Shown in pieces: positions 54,635 to 62,500 of a stretch of DNA of 64,000 nt. The position numbers and the translations under genes were made by a program. The DNA lies in assembly GCF_015767275.1 (NCBI RefSeq), contig NZ_JADWMY010000001.1, positions 868,001 to 932,000 on the forward strand, in the 5' to 3' direction. Source of the stretch: Herbaspirillum sp. AP02 (GTDB lineage Bacteria; Pseudomonadota; Gammaproteobacteria; Burkholderiales; Burkholderiaceae_D). The notes beneath the pieces were generated by a model. That model saw only the letters and a program-made list of their open reading frames with translations, was not told the DNA's origin and made no database searches. Each line of letters starts with the position of its first letter. Position 1 is the stretch's first letter.

Positions 54635-55747
54635 ATGCCCCCTGCGACATCCTGCCGCCATCCGCTTCTGCGCCGTTTCTTCGGCTGTACCGCCGCGCTG
54701 CTGCTGGCGGCGGGGCTGACGGCCTGTTCCTCCTCCAGCAAGTACTACGACCCTGGCAAGTCCAATCGCACCGAGACCGGTTTCCGCAACAACTACCCGC
54801 AGCCGGAGCGTGCCTCCGTCCTGAAGTGGCAATGGGAACGCCTGACCCAGGGCTTGCCCAAGCCGCCCGCCAACGACTACCGCTTCCCGGTACTCAAGCC
54901 TGACCTGGGGTGGCTCAAGGCCAACCACGACATGCCCAGTGTGACCTGGATCGGCCATGCCACGGCGCTACTGCAACTGGGCGGCAAGAATGTGCTGACC
55001 GACCCGATGTTTTCGGAGCGGGCCTCACCCTTTTCCTTCATCGGGCCACGCCGCAAGGTGCCACTGCCGGTGCAGATCGCCGAGCTGCCGCATATCGACC
55101 TGGTGGTGATCTCGCACAACCACTACGACCACCTGGACCGCGCCAGCGTGGAACAGCTGAACCGGCAGGAAGGTGGACCGCCGCTGTTCCTGGTGCCGCT
55201 GGGATTACGCGACTGGTTCGTGGCGCTGGGCATCGACAACGTGCGGGAAATGGACTGGTGGGACAAGACCTCCCTGGACAGGCTGGACATCACTTTCGTA
55301 CCCGCCACCCACTGGTCGGCGCGCAGCCTGTTCGACCGTTCCGAGACGCTATGGGGTGGCTGGGTGCTGCAGGCCACCGCACCGGCCCAGGCTGACCGCG
55401 GTGCTCCGTTCACGGTGTATTTCGCGGGTGACACGGGGTATTCGAAGGACTTCCAGGACATCGGCGCACGCTTCCCTCATGTCGACCTGGCGCTGATCCC
55501 CATCGGGGCCTACGCGCCGCGCTGGTTCATGCAGGGCCAGCACGTGGACCCGGCACAGGCGGTGCAGATCCACCGTGACGTGCACGCCACACGCTCCATC
55601 GGTATCCACTGGGGGACCTTCGAACTGGCCGATGAGCCGCTGGACGAACCACCGCAGGCGCTGGCCAAGGCCATGCAGCAGGCCACTCTGCCGCCGGAGC
55701 AGTTCGTCACGCTCAAGCATGGAGAGACGCTGAAGCTTGAGCGCTAA
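54635..55747 (+). CDS. Metallo-beta-lactamase-fold lipoprotein (NAPE-PLD-like)
   Basis: A 370-residue protein with a lipoprotein signal (lipobox LTAC, Cys31), so it should be membrane-anchored facing the periplasm. The MBL zinc motif HNHYDHLD is around residue 160 with further ligands in ATHWSARS, FAGDTGYS and IHWGTFEL. Sequence pattern matches the family that includes N-acyl-phosphatidylethanolamine phospholipase D and the Mn-dependent UlaG-like hydrolases; substrate unknown. The Ser-rich tract after the Cys is a linker. Confidence 0.87.
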   Translation: MPPATSCRHPLLRRFFGCTAALLLAAGLTACSSSSKYYDPGKSNRTETGFRNNYPQPERASVLKWQWERLTQGLPKPPANDYRFPVLKPDLGWLKANHDMPSVTWIGHATALLQLGGKNVLTDPMFSERASPFSFIGPRRKVPLPVQIAELPHIDLVVISHNHYDHLDRASVEQLNRQEGGPPLFLVPLGLRDWFVALGIDNVREMDWWDKTSLDRLDITFVPATHWSARSLFDRSETLWGGWVLQATAPAQADRGAPFTVYFAGDTGYSKDFQDIGARFPHVDLALIPIGAYAPRWFMQGQHVDPAQAVQIHRDVHATRSIGIHWGTFELADEPLDEPPQALAKAMQQATLPPEQFVTLKHGETLKLER

Positions 55748-55763
55748 GCCCTTCAGATGAAAA

Positions 55764-55791
55764 ATGCCCGCCCTGTTTCGAGGGCGGGCAT
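55764..55791. terminator. Bidirectional intrinsic terminator
   Basis: Stem ATGCCCGCCCT (55764-55774) / AGGGCGGGCAT (55781-55791), loop GTTTCG. AAAA before it gives a T-run on the minus strand; it separates the convergent lipoprotein and cupin genes. Confidence 0.85.
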
Positions 55792-55820
55792 CTGGACGCA
55801 CAACGATACGCTGGGAACGG

Positions 55821-56150
55821 CTAGTCCACGATGAACAACTTCGCCCCGACCGAGGTGGACGAGCGATGCGGTTCCGCATCATCGGCGACCTGGTAACTCA
55901 TGCCAGGCTTGAGTACGAAGCTGCGCCCGTCTTCCAGCTCGGTGTGCAGTTCACCCTCCAGACAGAGCAGGATATGCCCCTTCACACACCAGTGATCGGC
56001 CAGGTAGCCGGCGGTGTACTCGACCATGCGCACGCGCAGGTCACCGAAGCGGCAGGTGCGCCACCAGGCCGTGCCGGTGACGCCGGGATGCTCGGTGGCC
56101 GCGATCTGGCTCCAGTCGGTGGTGCCGAAGGACAGGTCGGATATCTTCAT
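55821..56150 (-). CDS. Cupin-fold protein with DHWC motif
   Basis: A 109-residue single-domain cupin. The motif region YLADHWCVKGHILLCLEGELHTEL holds His/Glu metal-ligand candidates, and the group is known as DHCW-motif cupins. No enzyme activity is assigned to it. It starts 19 bp after the aminotransferase and is probably in that operon. Confidence 0.82.
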   Translation of the reverse strand: MKISDLSFGTTDWSQIAATEHPGVTGTAWWRTCRFGDLRVRMVEYTAGYLADHWCVKGHILLCLEGELHTELEDGRSFVLKPGMSYQVADDAEPHRSSTSVGAKLFIVD

Positions 56151-56169
56151 GCGCGCCTGTCCGGCCTGC

Positions 56170-57366
56170 TTACAGCTTGGAAGCGATCAGCTTGCCCAGG
56201 CGCTCCACGCCGGCGCGGATCTGTTCCGGCGGCACGGTCACGAAAGACAGGCGCAGGGTGTTCTTCTGCGGCACGTTGGCGTAGAACGGCGCACCCGGGA
56301 CGAAGGCGACCTTCTCCTGCTCCACCGCTTCGTTCAACAGCGCGCCGGCGTCGAGGTGCTCGGGCAGCGTGACCCAGATGAACATGCCACCTTCCGGCTT
56401 GCTCCAGGAGCAGCTGGCCGGGAAATACTGCTGCAGCGCGTCCAGCATGGCCTGGCACTGGTCGCCGTAGAGCTGGCGGATGGTCGGCACGTGCTGGTCC
56501 AGGAAGCCGTCCTTGATGGCCTCGTACACCACCATCTGCGTCAGTTGCGCAGTGTGCAGGTCGGTGGCCTGCTTGGCCTGTTCCATCTTCAGGATCAGCG
56601 GACGCGGTGCCACCACGTAGCCCAGGCGGATGCCGGGGGTCAAGACCTTGGAGAAGGAACCCATGTAGATCACGCCGGCCGGGTTCATCGACAGCATCTT
56701 GGGCAGCGGGGCGTTGCGATAGCTCAGGGCGCCGTACGGATCATCCTCGATCAGGGGCAGGCCCAGGCGGGCGCAGGTTTCCACCAGTTTCATGCGGCGC
56801 TCGGTAGGCAAGGTGCGGCCGGTCGGATTCTGGAAGTTGGGCAGCGAATACAGCATGCGTGCGCCACCGGCGATGGCTTCGATGGTCTCGGGCTGCAGGC
56901 CGAATTCGTCACTGGGGACCGATTCGAACTGGGCACCATACAGCGCGAAGGCTTGCAGCGCGCCCAGGTAGCTGGGGGTCTCGACCAGCACCTTGCTGCC
57001 TTCGTCGATGAGCACCTTGCCCAGCAGGTCCAGGCCTTGCTGCGAACCGGACACCATCAGCACCTGGTCAGGCGTGATCTGGGCGCCGTCGGAAGACAGC
57101 GACGCGGCGATCCATTCACGCAGCGGCAGGTAGCCGTCGGTGGGGCCGTATTGCAGGGCGGTCTTGCCCTGTTGCGTGAGCACGCGGTCGAAGGCGACCT
57201 TCATGTGCTCCACCGGGAAGGTCAGCGGCGACGGCAGGCCTCCGGCGAAGGAGGTGATGTCGGGACGCATGGTCACCTTCAGGATTTCGCGGATGGCCGA
57301 GCTCTTCATGGCTTCGGCGCGCTGGGAAAACTGCCATTGCAGTGCTGCAGGATTTTCGAGTTTCAT
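56170..57366 (-). CDS. PLP-dependent aminotransferase (class I, 2-aminoadipate/aromatic type)
   Basis: A 398-residue fold-type I enzyme. The PLP lysine is in GSFSKVLTPGIRLGY, the ring-stacking and Asp residues in SGSQQGLDLLGK and EDDPYGAL, and the N-terminus SSAIREILKVTMRPDITSFAGGLPSP is that of the LysN/AraT-like group that uses 2-oxoglutarate with alpha-aminoadipate, branched or aromatic amino acids. It follows ridA by 107 bp and precedes the cupin gene. Confidence 0.9.
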   Translation of the reverse strand: MKLENPAALQWQFSQRAEAMKSSAIREILKVTMRPDITSFAGGLPSPLTFPVEHMKVAFDRVLTQQGKTALQYGPTDGYLPLREWIAASLSSDGAQITPDQVLMVSGSQQGLDLLGKVLIDEGSKVLVETPSYLGALQAFALYGAQFESVPSDEFGLQPETIEAIAGGARMLYSLPNFQNPTGRTLPTERRMKLVETCARLGLPLIEDDPYGALSYRNAPLPKMLSMNPAGVIYMGSFSKVLTPGIRLGYVVAPRPLILKMEQAKQATDLHTAQLTQMVVYEAIKDGFLDQHVPTIRQLYGDQCQAMLDALQQYFPASCSWSKPEGGMFIWVTLPEHLDAGALLNEAVEQEKVAFVPGAPFYANVPQKNTLRLSFVTVPPEQIRAGVERLGKLIASKL

Positions 57367-57473
57367 ACGGTACCGTGTTCTGTGTCTGTGTGGTTCAGGG
57401 TGATTCGGAGTGAATCAGGCCGCGCGCCTCTGCGGATGCTGCGGCCGTGCTGGTCGCTCGATCGATCGGTAGA

Positions 57474-57932
57474 TCAGCCGATCTCGGCGATCATCTCGAT
57501 CTCGACGCAGGCGCCCATGGGCAGTTGCGCCACGCCAAAGGCGGAACGGGCATGCTTGCCGGTCTCGCCGAAGACTTCGCCGATCAGTTCCGAGGCGCCG
57601 TTGGTCACCAGGTGGTGTTCGGTGAATTCGCCAGTAGAGTTGACCAGGCTCATCAGCTTGACGATGCGCTTGACGCGGGTCAGGTCGCCGCCACAGGCCG
57701 CCTGCAAGGTCGCGATCAGGTCGATGGCCACGCCGCGCGCGGCCAGCTTGGCGTCGTCGGTGCCGATGTCGCGTCCCAGCTGGCCGACCCATACCTTGCC
57801 ATCCTTCTTGGCCAGGTGGCCGGAGAGGAAGACGGTATTGCCGGTTTGTGCATACATCACATAGGCTGCTGCCGGGGCGGCCACGGCGGGCAGTTCGATG
57901 TTCAATGCTTTCAGCTTTTCATAGACGGACAT
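57474..57932 (-). CDS. RidA-family deaminase (YjgF type)
   Basis: A 152-residue RidA-superfamily protein. These enzymes hydrolyse reactive enamine/imine intermediates (for example 2-aminoacrylate) set free by PLP enzymes. The family blocks TGNTVFLSGHLAKKDG and the C-terminal SAFGVAQLPMGACVEIEMIAEI are present, though the Arg of canonical RidA (SRSTVQ-type) is not obvious in this longer subgroup. It is upstream of an aminotransferase and 1.8 kb from a threonine dehydratase-like gene. About 160 bases with no gene precede it. Confidence 0.87.
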   Translation of the reverse strand: MSVYEKLKALNIELPAVAAPAAAYVMYAQTGNTVFLSGHLAKKDGKVWVGQLGRDIGTDDAKLAARGVAIDLIATLQAACGGDLTRVKRIVKLMSLVNSTGEFTEHHLVTNGASELIGEVFGETGKHARSAFGVAQLPMGACVEIEMIAEIG

Positions 57933-58094
57933 GCGGTACTCCCTGTTGGACAGCGCCCGCGCGGCTGAGGCCGCAGGCGCTGCGCGTTAAGAAAAATAAG
58001 TCGACGATTATCTCAAAATTCCGAGGTTTTAGCCCGGTACAGTCTGAACTATTTCGGCTCGCAAACCCGGCCACAGCCGCGCCCGCCACGCCGT

Positions 58095-59015
58095 TCAGCG
58101 GCGTACGGCCATGCGCCTGCCGATGGCCACCACCACGATCACCGCCAGCGCGAAGAGCATATTGCTCGCATCCAGGGCTTCATTGGCGATCACGGCGGCC
58201 CCCAGCAGGCTCATGAAAGGTTGCAACAATTGCACCTGACCGACACGGGCGATGCCGCCCAGGGCCAGCCCCTTGTACCAGAAGAAAAAGCCAATGAACA
58301 TCGAGAACAGCGACACATAGGCAAAGGCCAGCCAGGCCGGGGCCGAGGCGGTGATGCCATATTGCCAGCCCAGCCACAGCGACACCGGCAGCATCACCGG
58401 CAAGGCCACCACCAGCGCCCAGGCGATCACGTTCTGGCCGCCCATGGTCTGTGCCAGCCGGCCGCCCTCGGCATAGCCCATGGCCGCCGCCATCACGGCC
58501 GCAAAGAGGGCAAAGTCGGCCAGGTGGAAACTGCCACCGCCTTCGTGCAAGGCAAACCCGATCACGATGCCCGAGCCCACCAGCGCCGCCAGCCAGAAGC
58601 CGGTCGAAGGCCGCTCACCGAAACGCAGCGCCCCGAACAGCGCGGTCGCCAGCGGCAGCAGGCCGACCACCACGGCACCGTGCGCAGCCGGCACATAGCG
58701 CATGGCGATCGAGGAAAACAGCGGGAAACCCACCACCACGCCCAGTGCCGTGATCACCAGGGCGCGCAGTTGCGCAGCCGTGGGACGCGGCGCCTTGATC
58801 CAGAGCAGCAACACCAGTGCGCATACGCCGGCCACCACCGCGCGGCCGAAGGCGACGAAGGCCGGATTGAGCTCGGCCACGGCGATACGGGTAAAGGGCA
58901 GCGTGAGACTGAAGATCGCCACCCCGATCAGGCCCAGCCACATGCCACGACTTTCGTGGCGGGCCGGGACACCGGTCGATGGACTGCCCAGAACGGATTT
59001 GCTGCCTGTCTGCAT
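58095..59015 (-). CDS. EamA/DMT-family transporter
   Basis: A 306-residue ten-TM drug/metabolite transporter with two EamA repeats. The repeat starts are visible at IGVAIFSLTLPFTRIAV and MAAAMGYAEGGRLAQTM, with FMSLLGAAVIANEALDA in the second. Such proteins export amino acids or related metabolites. Neighbouring MocR and LysE genes support an amino-acid role. Confidence 0.9.
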   Translation of the reverse strand: MQTGSKSVLGSPSTGVPARHESRGMWLGLIGVAIFSLTLPFTRIAVAELNPAFVAFGRAVVAGVCALVLLLWIKAPRPTAAQLRALVITALGVVVGFPLFSSIAMRYVPAAHGAVVVGLLPLATALFGALRFGERPSTGFWLAALVGSGIVIGFALHEGGGSFHLADFALFAAVMAAAMGYAEGGRLAQTMGGQNVIAWALVVALPVMLPVSLWLGWQYGITASAPAWLAFAYVSLFSMFIGFFFWYKGLALGGIARVGQVQLLQPFMSLLGAAVIANEALDASNMLFALAVIVVVAIGRRMAVRR

Positions 59016-59117
59016 GAAATGCCCCTGTCCGCGTACGCTGTTGTCTTATTGATATAAAAGATGACCTGCGCCCTGCCCTTTCGTTGACGCCCCTGGCAGC
59101 CGCAACCTATCGCCGCA

Positions 59118-59717
59118 TTACAGCCAGATCGCCAGCGCCGAATAGAGGGTCAGCACCACCATGGTCGTGGCAAAGCCGATGCGCCACAGCGGGCGCTCCA
59201 GATAGCGCCGCAATACCGCTCCGGCACCGGCCCAGACCGACACGCAAGGCAGGTTGATGGCGCAGAACACCAGGCAGTAGATCAGGATTGCCAGCCATCC
59301 GGCATGCTTATGCAGCAACGGCATGAAGGCCGACGCACCGGTGATGGCCATTACCCAGGCCTTGGGATTGGCGAACTGGAACATCGCCGCCGCACCGAAG
59401 GACATCGGCTGCAGCGCCCGTTCCCCCGTGCCGGCCACGCCCATGCGGCGCAATTGCCAGGCCAGGTACAGCAGATAGGCGCAGCCAGCCGCCTTGAGCA
59501 GCAGCACCACCTGCGGCAGCGCCACCACCAGTTCCCCTATACCGAAGGCGCATACCGCCAGCAGGACGCCGAAGCCGAAGGTGATGCCCAGCATATGCGG
59601 CACCGAGCGGCGAAAGCCGAACCAGATCCCTGACGAGGTCAGCATGATGTTGTTGGGCCCCGGCGTGATCGAGGAGACGAAGGCAAACGACACCAGCGGT
59701 AGCAAAGCCTCGATCAT
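59118..59717 (-). CDS. LysE/RhtB-family amino-acid exporter
   Basis: A 199-residue, about six-TM exporter. The N-terminal SSITPGPNNIMLTSSG motif is diagnostic for the family. Its ATG overlaps the stop of the upstream threonine dehydratase-like gene (ATGA, 59714-59717), so export and catabolism are coupled. Substrate candidates are threonine, homoserine or serine. Confidence 0.9.
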   Translation of the reverse strand: MIEALLPLVSFAFVSSITPGPNNIMLTSSGIWFGFRRSVPHMLGITFGFGVLLAVCAFGIGELVVALPQVVLLLKAAGCAYLLYLAWQLRRMGVAGTGERALQPMSFGAAAMFQFANPKAWVMAITGASAFMPLLHKHAGWLAILIYCLVFCAINLPCVSVWAGAGAVLRRYLERPLWRIGFATTMVVLTLYSALAIWL

Positions 59718-60805
59718 GCCGACCTCCGCTGCGCAAGCTGGCCTTCATGCGGTTGAGCATGCCCATGCACCAGCGACACCACCCGCGCCGGGGCCAGCAG
59801 GGCATCGGCCACGGCACTGTCACGGGCCAGCACGCGGGCGAAGACGTCGTGATCGACATTGCCGCCGGAGAGCGTGATGCCGATCTTCTTGCCCGGCAAG
59901 CGCGTGCGCAGTTGCATGGCTGCCGCCAGGGCACAGGCACCGGCCCCTTCGGCGACGTTGTGGGTGGCGATGAAGGCCAGCTTCATGGCGTCCATGACGT
60001 CATCGTCGGTGACGGCGACGACCTCGTCCACTTCGGACAGCATCACTTCCAGCGAGGCCTGATCGGGGACGCGACAGGCCACCCCATCGGCGATACAGGT
60101 ACTGACCGGTGCCTCGATCTTGCGACCAGCCTCGAAGGACAACTTGTAGGCCAGCGCATGGGCCGACACCACGCCGATCACCCGGGTCTTCAGGCCCAGC
60201 GCATTGCGCGCCGCTACCGCGCCGCACATGCCGGAGCCCTGGCCGATCGGCACCAGCACCAGGTCCAGTTCGGGCTGGGCGGCGAACAGTTCCATCCAGT
60301 AGGTCGAGACGCCCGCCACCAGGTCGCGGTGGAAGGACGGAATCATGTGCAACTGCTGCTGTTGCGCCAGTTGCTGGGCGTATTCGCGGCTGTCCTGGAA
60401 TTCGCGGCCGTGTTCGATCAGATCCACGCCCAGGGCGCGCATGGCGGCATTCTTTTCGCGGCTGTTGCCTTCGGGCACGACGATGGTGGCGGGAATGCCG
60501 AAACGCCGCGCTGACAGGCCCACCGACTGGCCATGATTGCCGCGGGTGGCCGAGATCACGCCGGACAGTTGTGGCTGCTGCCGGGCCAGGTGATGCAGAT
60601 AGACCATGCCACCGCGCACCTTGAAGGCCCCCGTGGGCGCATGGTTCTCGTGCTTGACCCAGACCTCCGCGCCCAGTGCCTGGTTCAGCAGCGGCCAGGA
60701 CAGTTGCGGTGTCGGCGCCATGCCAGCGTAGACGATACCGGCGGCCTGTTCGATCTCGGTCAGGCTGGGCAACAGGCGGTGGATGGCGGAAGTGGCTTGG
60801 GTCAT
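59714..60805 (-). CDS. Threonine dehydratase-like PLP enzyme
   Basis: A 363-residue fold-type II PLP enzyme. The PLP lysine is in TGAFKVRGG (near residue 62), the Asn-containing TRGNHGQSVG and the glycine-rich GQGSGMCGA phosphate loop. No C-terminal ACT regulatory domain is present, so it is a short, TdcB-like or racemase-like form rather than the long IlvA. It could deaminate threonine/serine or a related hydroxy amino acid. It is followed directly by the exporter. Confidence 0.88.
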   Translation of the reverse strand: MTQATSAIHRLLPSLTEIEQAAGIVYAGMAPTPQLSWPLLNQALGAEVWVKHENHAPTGAFKVRGGMVYLHHLARQQPQLSGVISATRGNHGQSVGLSARRFGIPATIVVPEGNSREKNAAMRALGVDLIEHGREFQDSREYAQQLAQQQQLHMIPSFHRDLVAGVSTYWMELFAAQPELDLVLVPIGQGSGMCGAVAARNALGLKTRVIGVVSAHALAYKLSFEAGRKIEAPVSTCIADGVACRVPDQASLEVMLSEVDEVVAVTDDDVMDAMKLAFIATHNVAEGAGACALAAAMQLRTRLPGKKIGITLSGGNVDHDVFARVLARDSAVADALLAPARVVSLVHGHAQPHEGQLAQRRSA

Positions 60806-60923
60806 GAAGGTTCTCCTATCGGAATGCAGGTTGCGGGCGCTGCCGGGATGGTCTGGATCGGCTTGCTTGCCCCGGCGATACGCTTGCTCTTGTATTGGAA
60901 GTCATCCTAGCCGACAATACCGA

Positions 60924-60936
60924 TACAGTACCTGTA
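60924..60936 (+). promoter_or_regulatory. TACAG–TAC–CTGTA palindrome between dehydratase and MocR gene
   Basis: A 13-bp near-palindrome lies 37 bp upstream of the MocR start and 119 bp from the dehydratase start, in a divergent region. ATAC also occurs just upstream (60917 onwards). MocR proteins often bind repeated or palindromic sites of this kind next to their own gene. Confidence 0.45.
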
Positions 60937-60973
60937 CACTTTTCCAAATAATCCCAAACATTGTCACGGCAAA

Positions 60974-62470
60974 ATGACCAATACAGTCAAGCAATTGCGC
61001 AGCGTCAGACCCGATATGCCCCAGGGTGACGGCGCCCTCCCCGGCTGGCCGCTGCTGTTGCGCGAGAGCGGTGAATCGCTGGTAGACCAGATCGTGCGCG
61101 GCATCCGCGCACGCATCGACGACAAGCTTTTGCGCAGCGGCGTGCGCATGCCCTCGATCCGGCAGTTCGCCGATGGCAACGAGATTTCGCGCTTTACCGT
61201 GGTGGAAGCCTATGACCGCCTGGTGGCCCAGGGTTATCTGGAATCGCGCCGGGGCTCCGGCTTCTACGTCAAGGAACGCTCGCCCCTGGGCGGTGGCTAT
61301 GGCCACACGGCCGCCCAGGCCGAAGCCGTGGCCGAGGCCGGTCGCGAACTGGATGTGGTCTGGCTGGTGCGCAACATGTTCCGCCAGATGCCGCCGCACA
61401 AGATGCCCGGTGGCGGCCTGCTGCCGCCGGACTGGCTGGATGGCGAACTGATCGCCAACGCCCTGCGCGCCGTCAGCCGCGACAACCCTTCCCTGCTGCT
61501 GGGCTATGGCACGCCGCTGGGCTTCCTGCCGCTGCGCCAGCAATTGCAGCTGAAGCTGGCCGAGCTGGAAATCGCCGCCGCACCGGACCAGATCGTGATG
61601 ACCACCGGCGTGACCCAGGGACTGGATACGGTGGCGCGCCACTTCCTGCGGCCGGGGGATGTGATCTTCGTCGATGACCCGGCCTGGTTCCTGATGTTCG
61701 GCTCCTTTGCCGCGCTGGGGGCCAAGATCGTCGGCATCCCGCGCCTGGGCGACGGCCCTGACATCGCCCGCCTGCGCGAGCTGGCGGCGGTACACAAGCC
61801 CAAGCTGTACGTGATCAACTCGGTGCTGCACAACCCGACCTCGACCTCGCTGTCGGCGGCCAAGGCCTTCCAGGTCCTGCGCATCGCCGAAGAACATGAT
61901 TTCATCATCGTCGAGGATGACATCTACTGCGACATGCATCCCGGCTCGGCGGTACAACCAGCGACCCGCATCGCCGCGCTGGACCAACTGCAACGGGTAA
62001 TCTACCTGGGCGGTTTTTCCAAGACCTTGTCGGCCAACCTGCGGGTGGGCTTCATCGCCACCTCGGCCGAACTGGCGCGCAGCCTGGCCGACCGCAAGCT
62101 GCTCTCGACCCTCACCACCGGCGAGATCGGCGAACGCGTGGCCTACAAGGTGCTATCGGAGGGGCATTACCGCAAGCATGCCGAACGGCTGCGGGCGCGG
62201 CTCAATGGCGCGCGCGACAAGGTGCTGCGCCAGCTTGAACGCATGGGCATGGAAGTGGGCGATCCGCCGCCCTGCGGGATGTTCCTGTGGGTCGATACCG
62301 GGCGCGACACCAATGGCATGACCGAGGAGGCGATGGAACAGGGCTTCCTGCTGGCGCCGGGCAGCCTGTTTTCGCCCTCGCAGCTGCCGTCCACGCGCAT
62401 GCGCATCAACGTGGCCAGCATGTCCGATCCTGGCATCTGGCGCTTCCTGGAGCGGGCGATGGCGCGCTGA
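60974..62470 (+). CDS. MocR-family regulator (GntR HTH fused to aminotransferase)
   Basis: A 498-residue PLP-dependent regulator: GntR winged helix (LVDQIVRGIRARIDDKLLRSGVRMPSIRQFADGNEISRFTVVEAYDRL) then a fold-type I domain with PLP lysine in GGFSKTLSANLRVGF and EDDIYCDMH. It is divergent from the dehydratase–LysE operon, with EamA beyond, so amino-acid export and breakdown are the likely targets. It converges on the repeat protein gene 30 bp away. Confidence 0.9.
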   Translation: MTNTVKQLRSVRPDMPQGDGALPGWPLLLRESGESLVDQIVRGIRARIDDKLLRSGVRMPSIRQFADGNEISRFTVVEAYDRLVAQGYLESRRGSGFYVKERSPLGGGYGHTAAQAEAVAEAGRELDVVWLVRNMFRQMPPHKMPGGGLLPPDWLDGELIANALRAVSRDNPSLLLGYGTPLGFLPLRQQLQLKLAELEIAAAPDQIVMTTGVTQGLDTVARHFLRPGDVIFVDDPAWFLMFGSFAALGAKIVGIPRLGDGPDIARLRELAAVHKPKLYVINSVLHNPTSTSLSAAKAFQVLRIAEEHDFIIVEDDIYCDMHPGSAVQPATRIAALDQLQRVIYLGGFSKTLSANLRVGFIATSAELARSLADRKLLSTLTTGEIGERVAYKVLSEGHYRKHAERLRARLNGARDKVLRQLERMGMEVGDPPPCGMFLWVDTGRDTNGMTEEAMEQGFLLAPGSLFSPSQLPSTRMRINVASMSDPGIWRFLERAMAR

Positions 62471-62500
62471 ACGCCCTCGCCCGCCCGAACCACCGGGACC

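Noticed and set aside
56014..57864. A 616-codon frame opposite the aminotransferase and ridA
   Set aside because: It runs through three real genes and has no start signal or domain.
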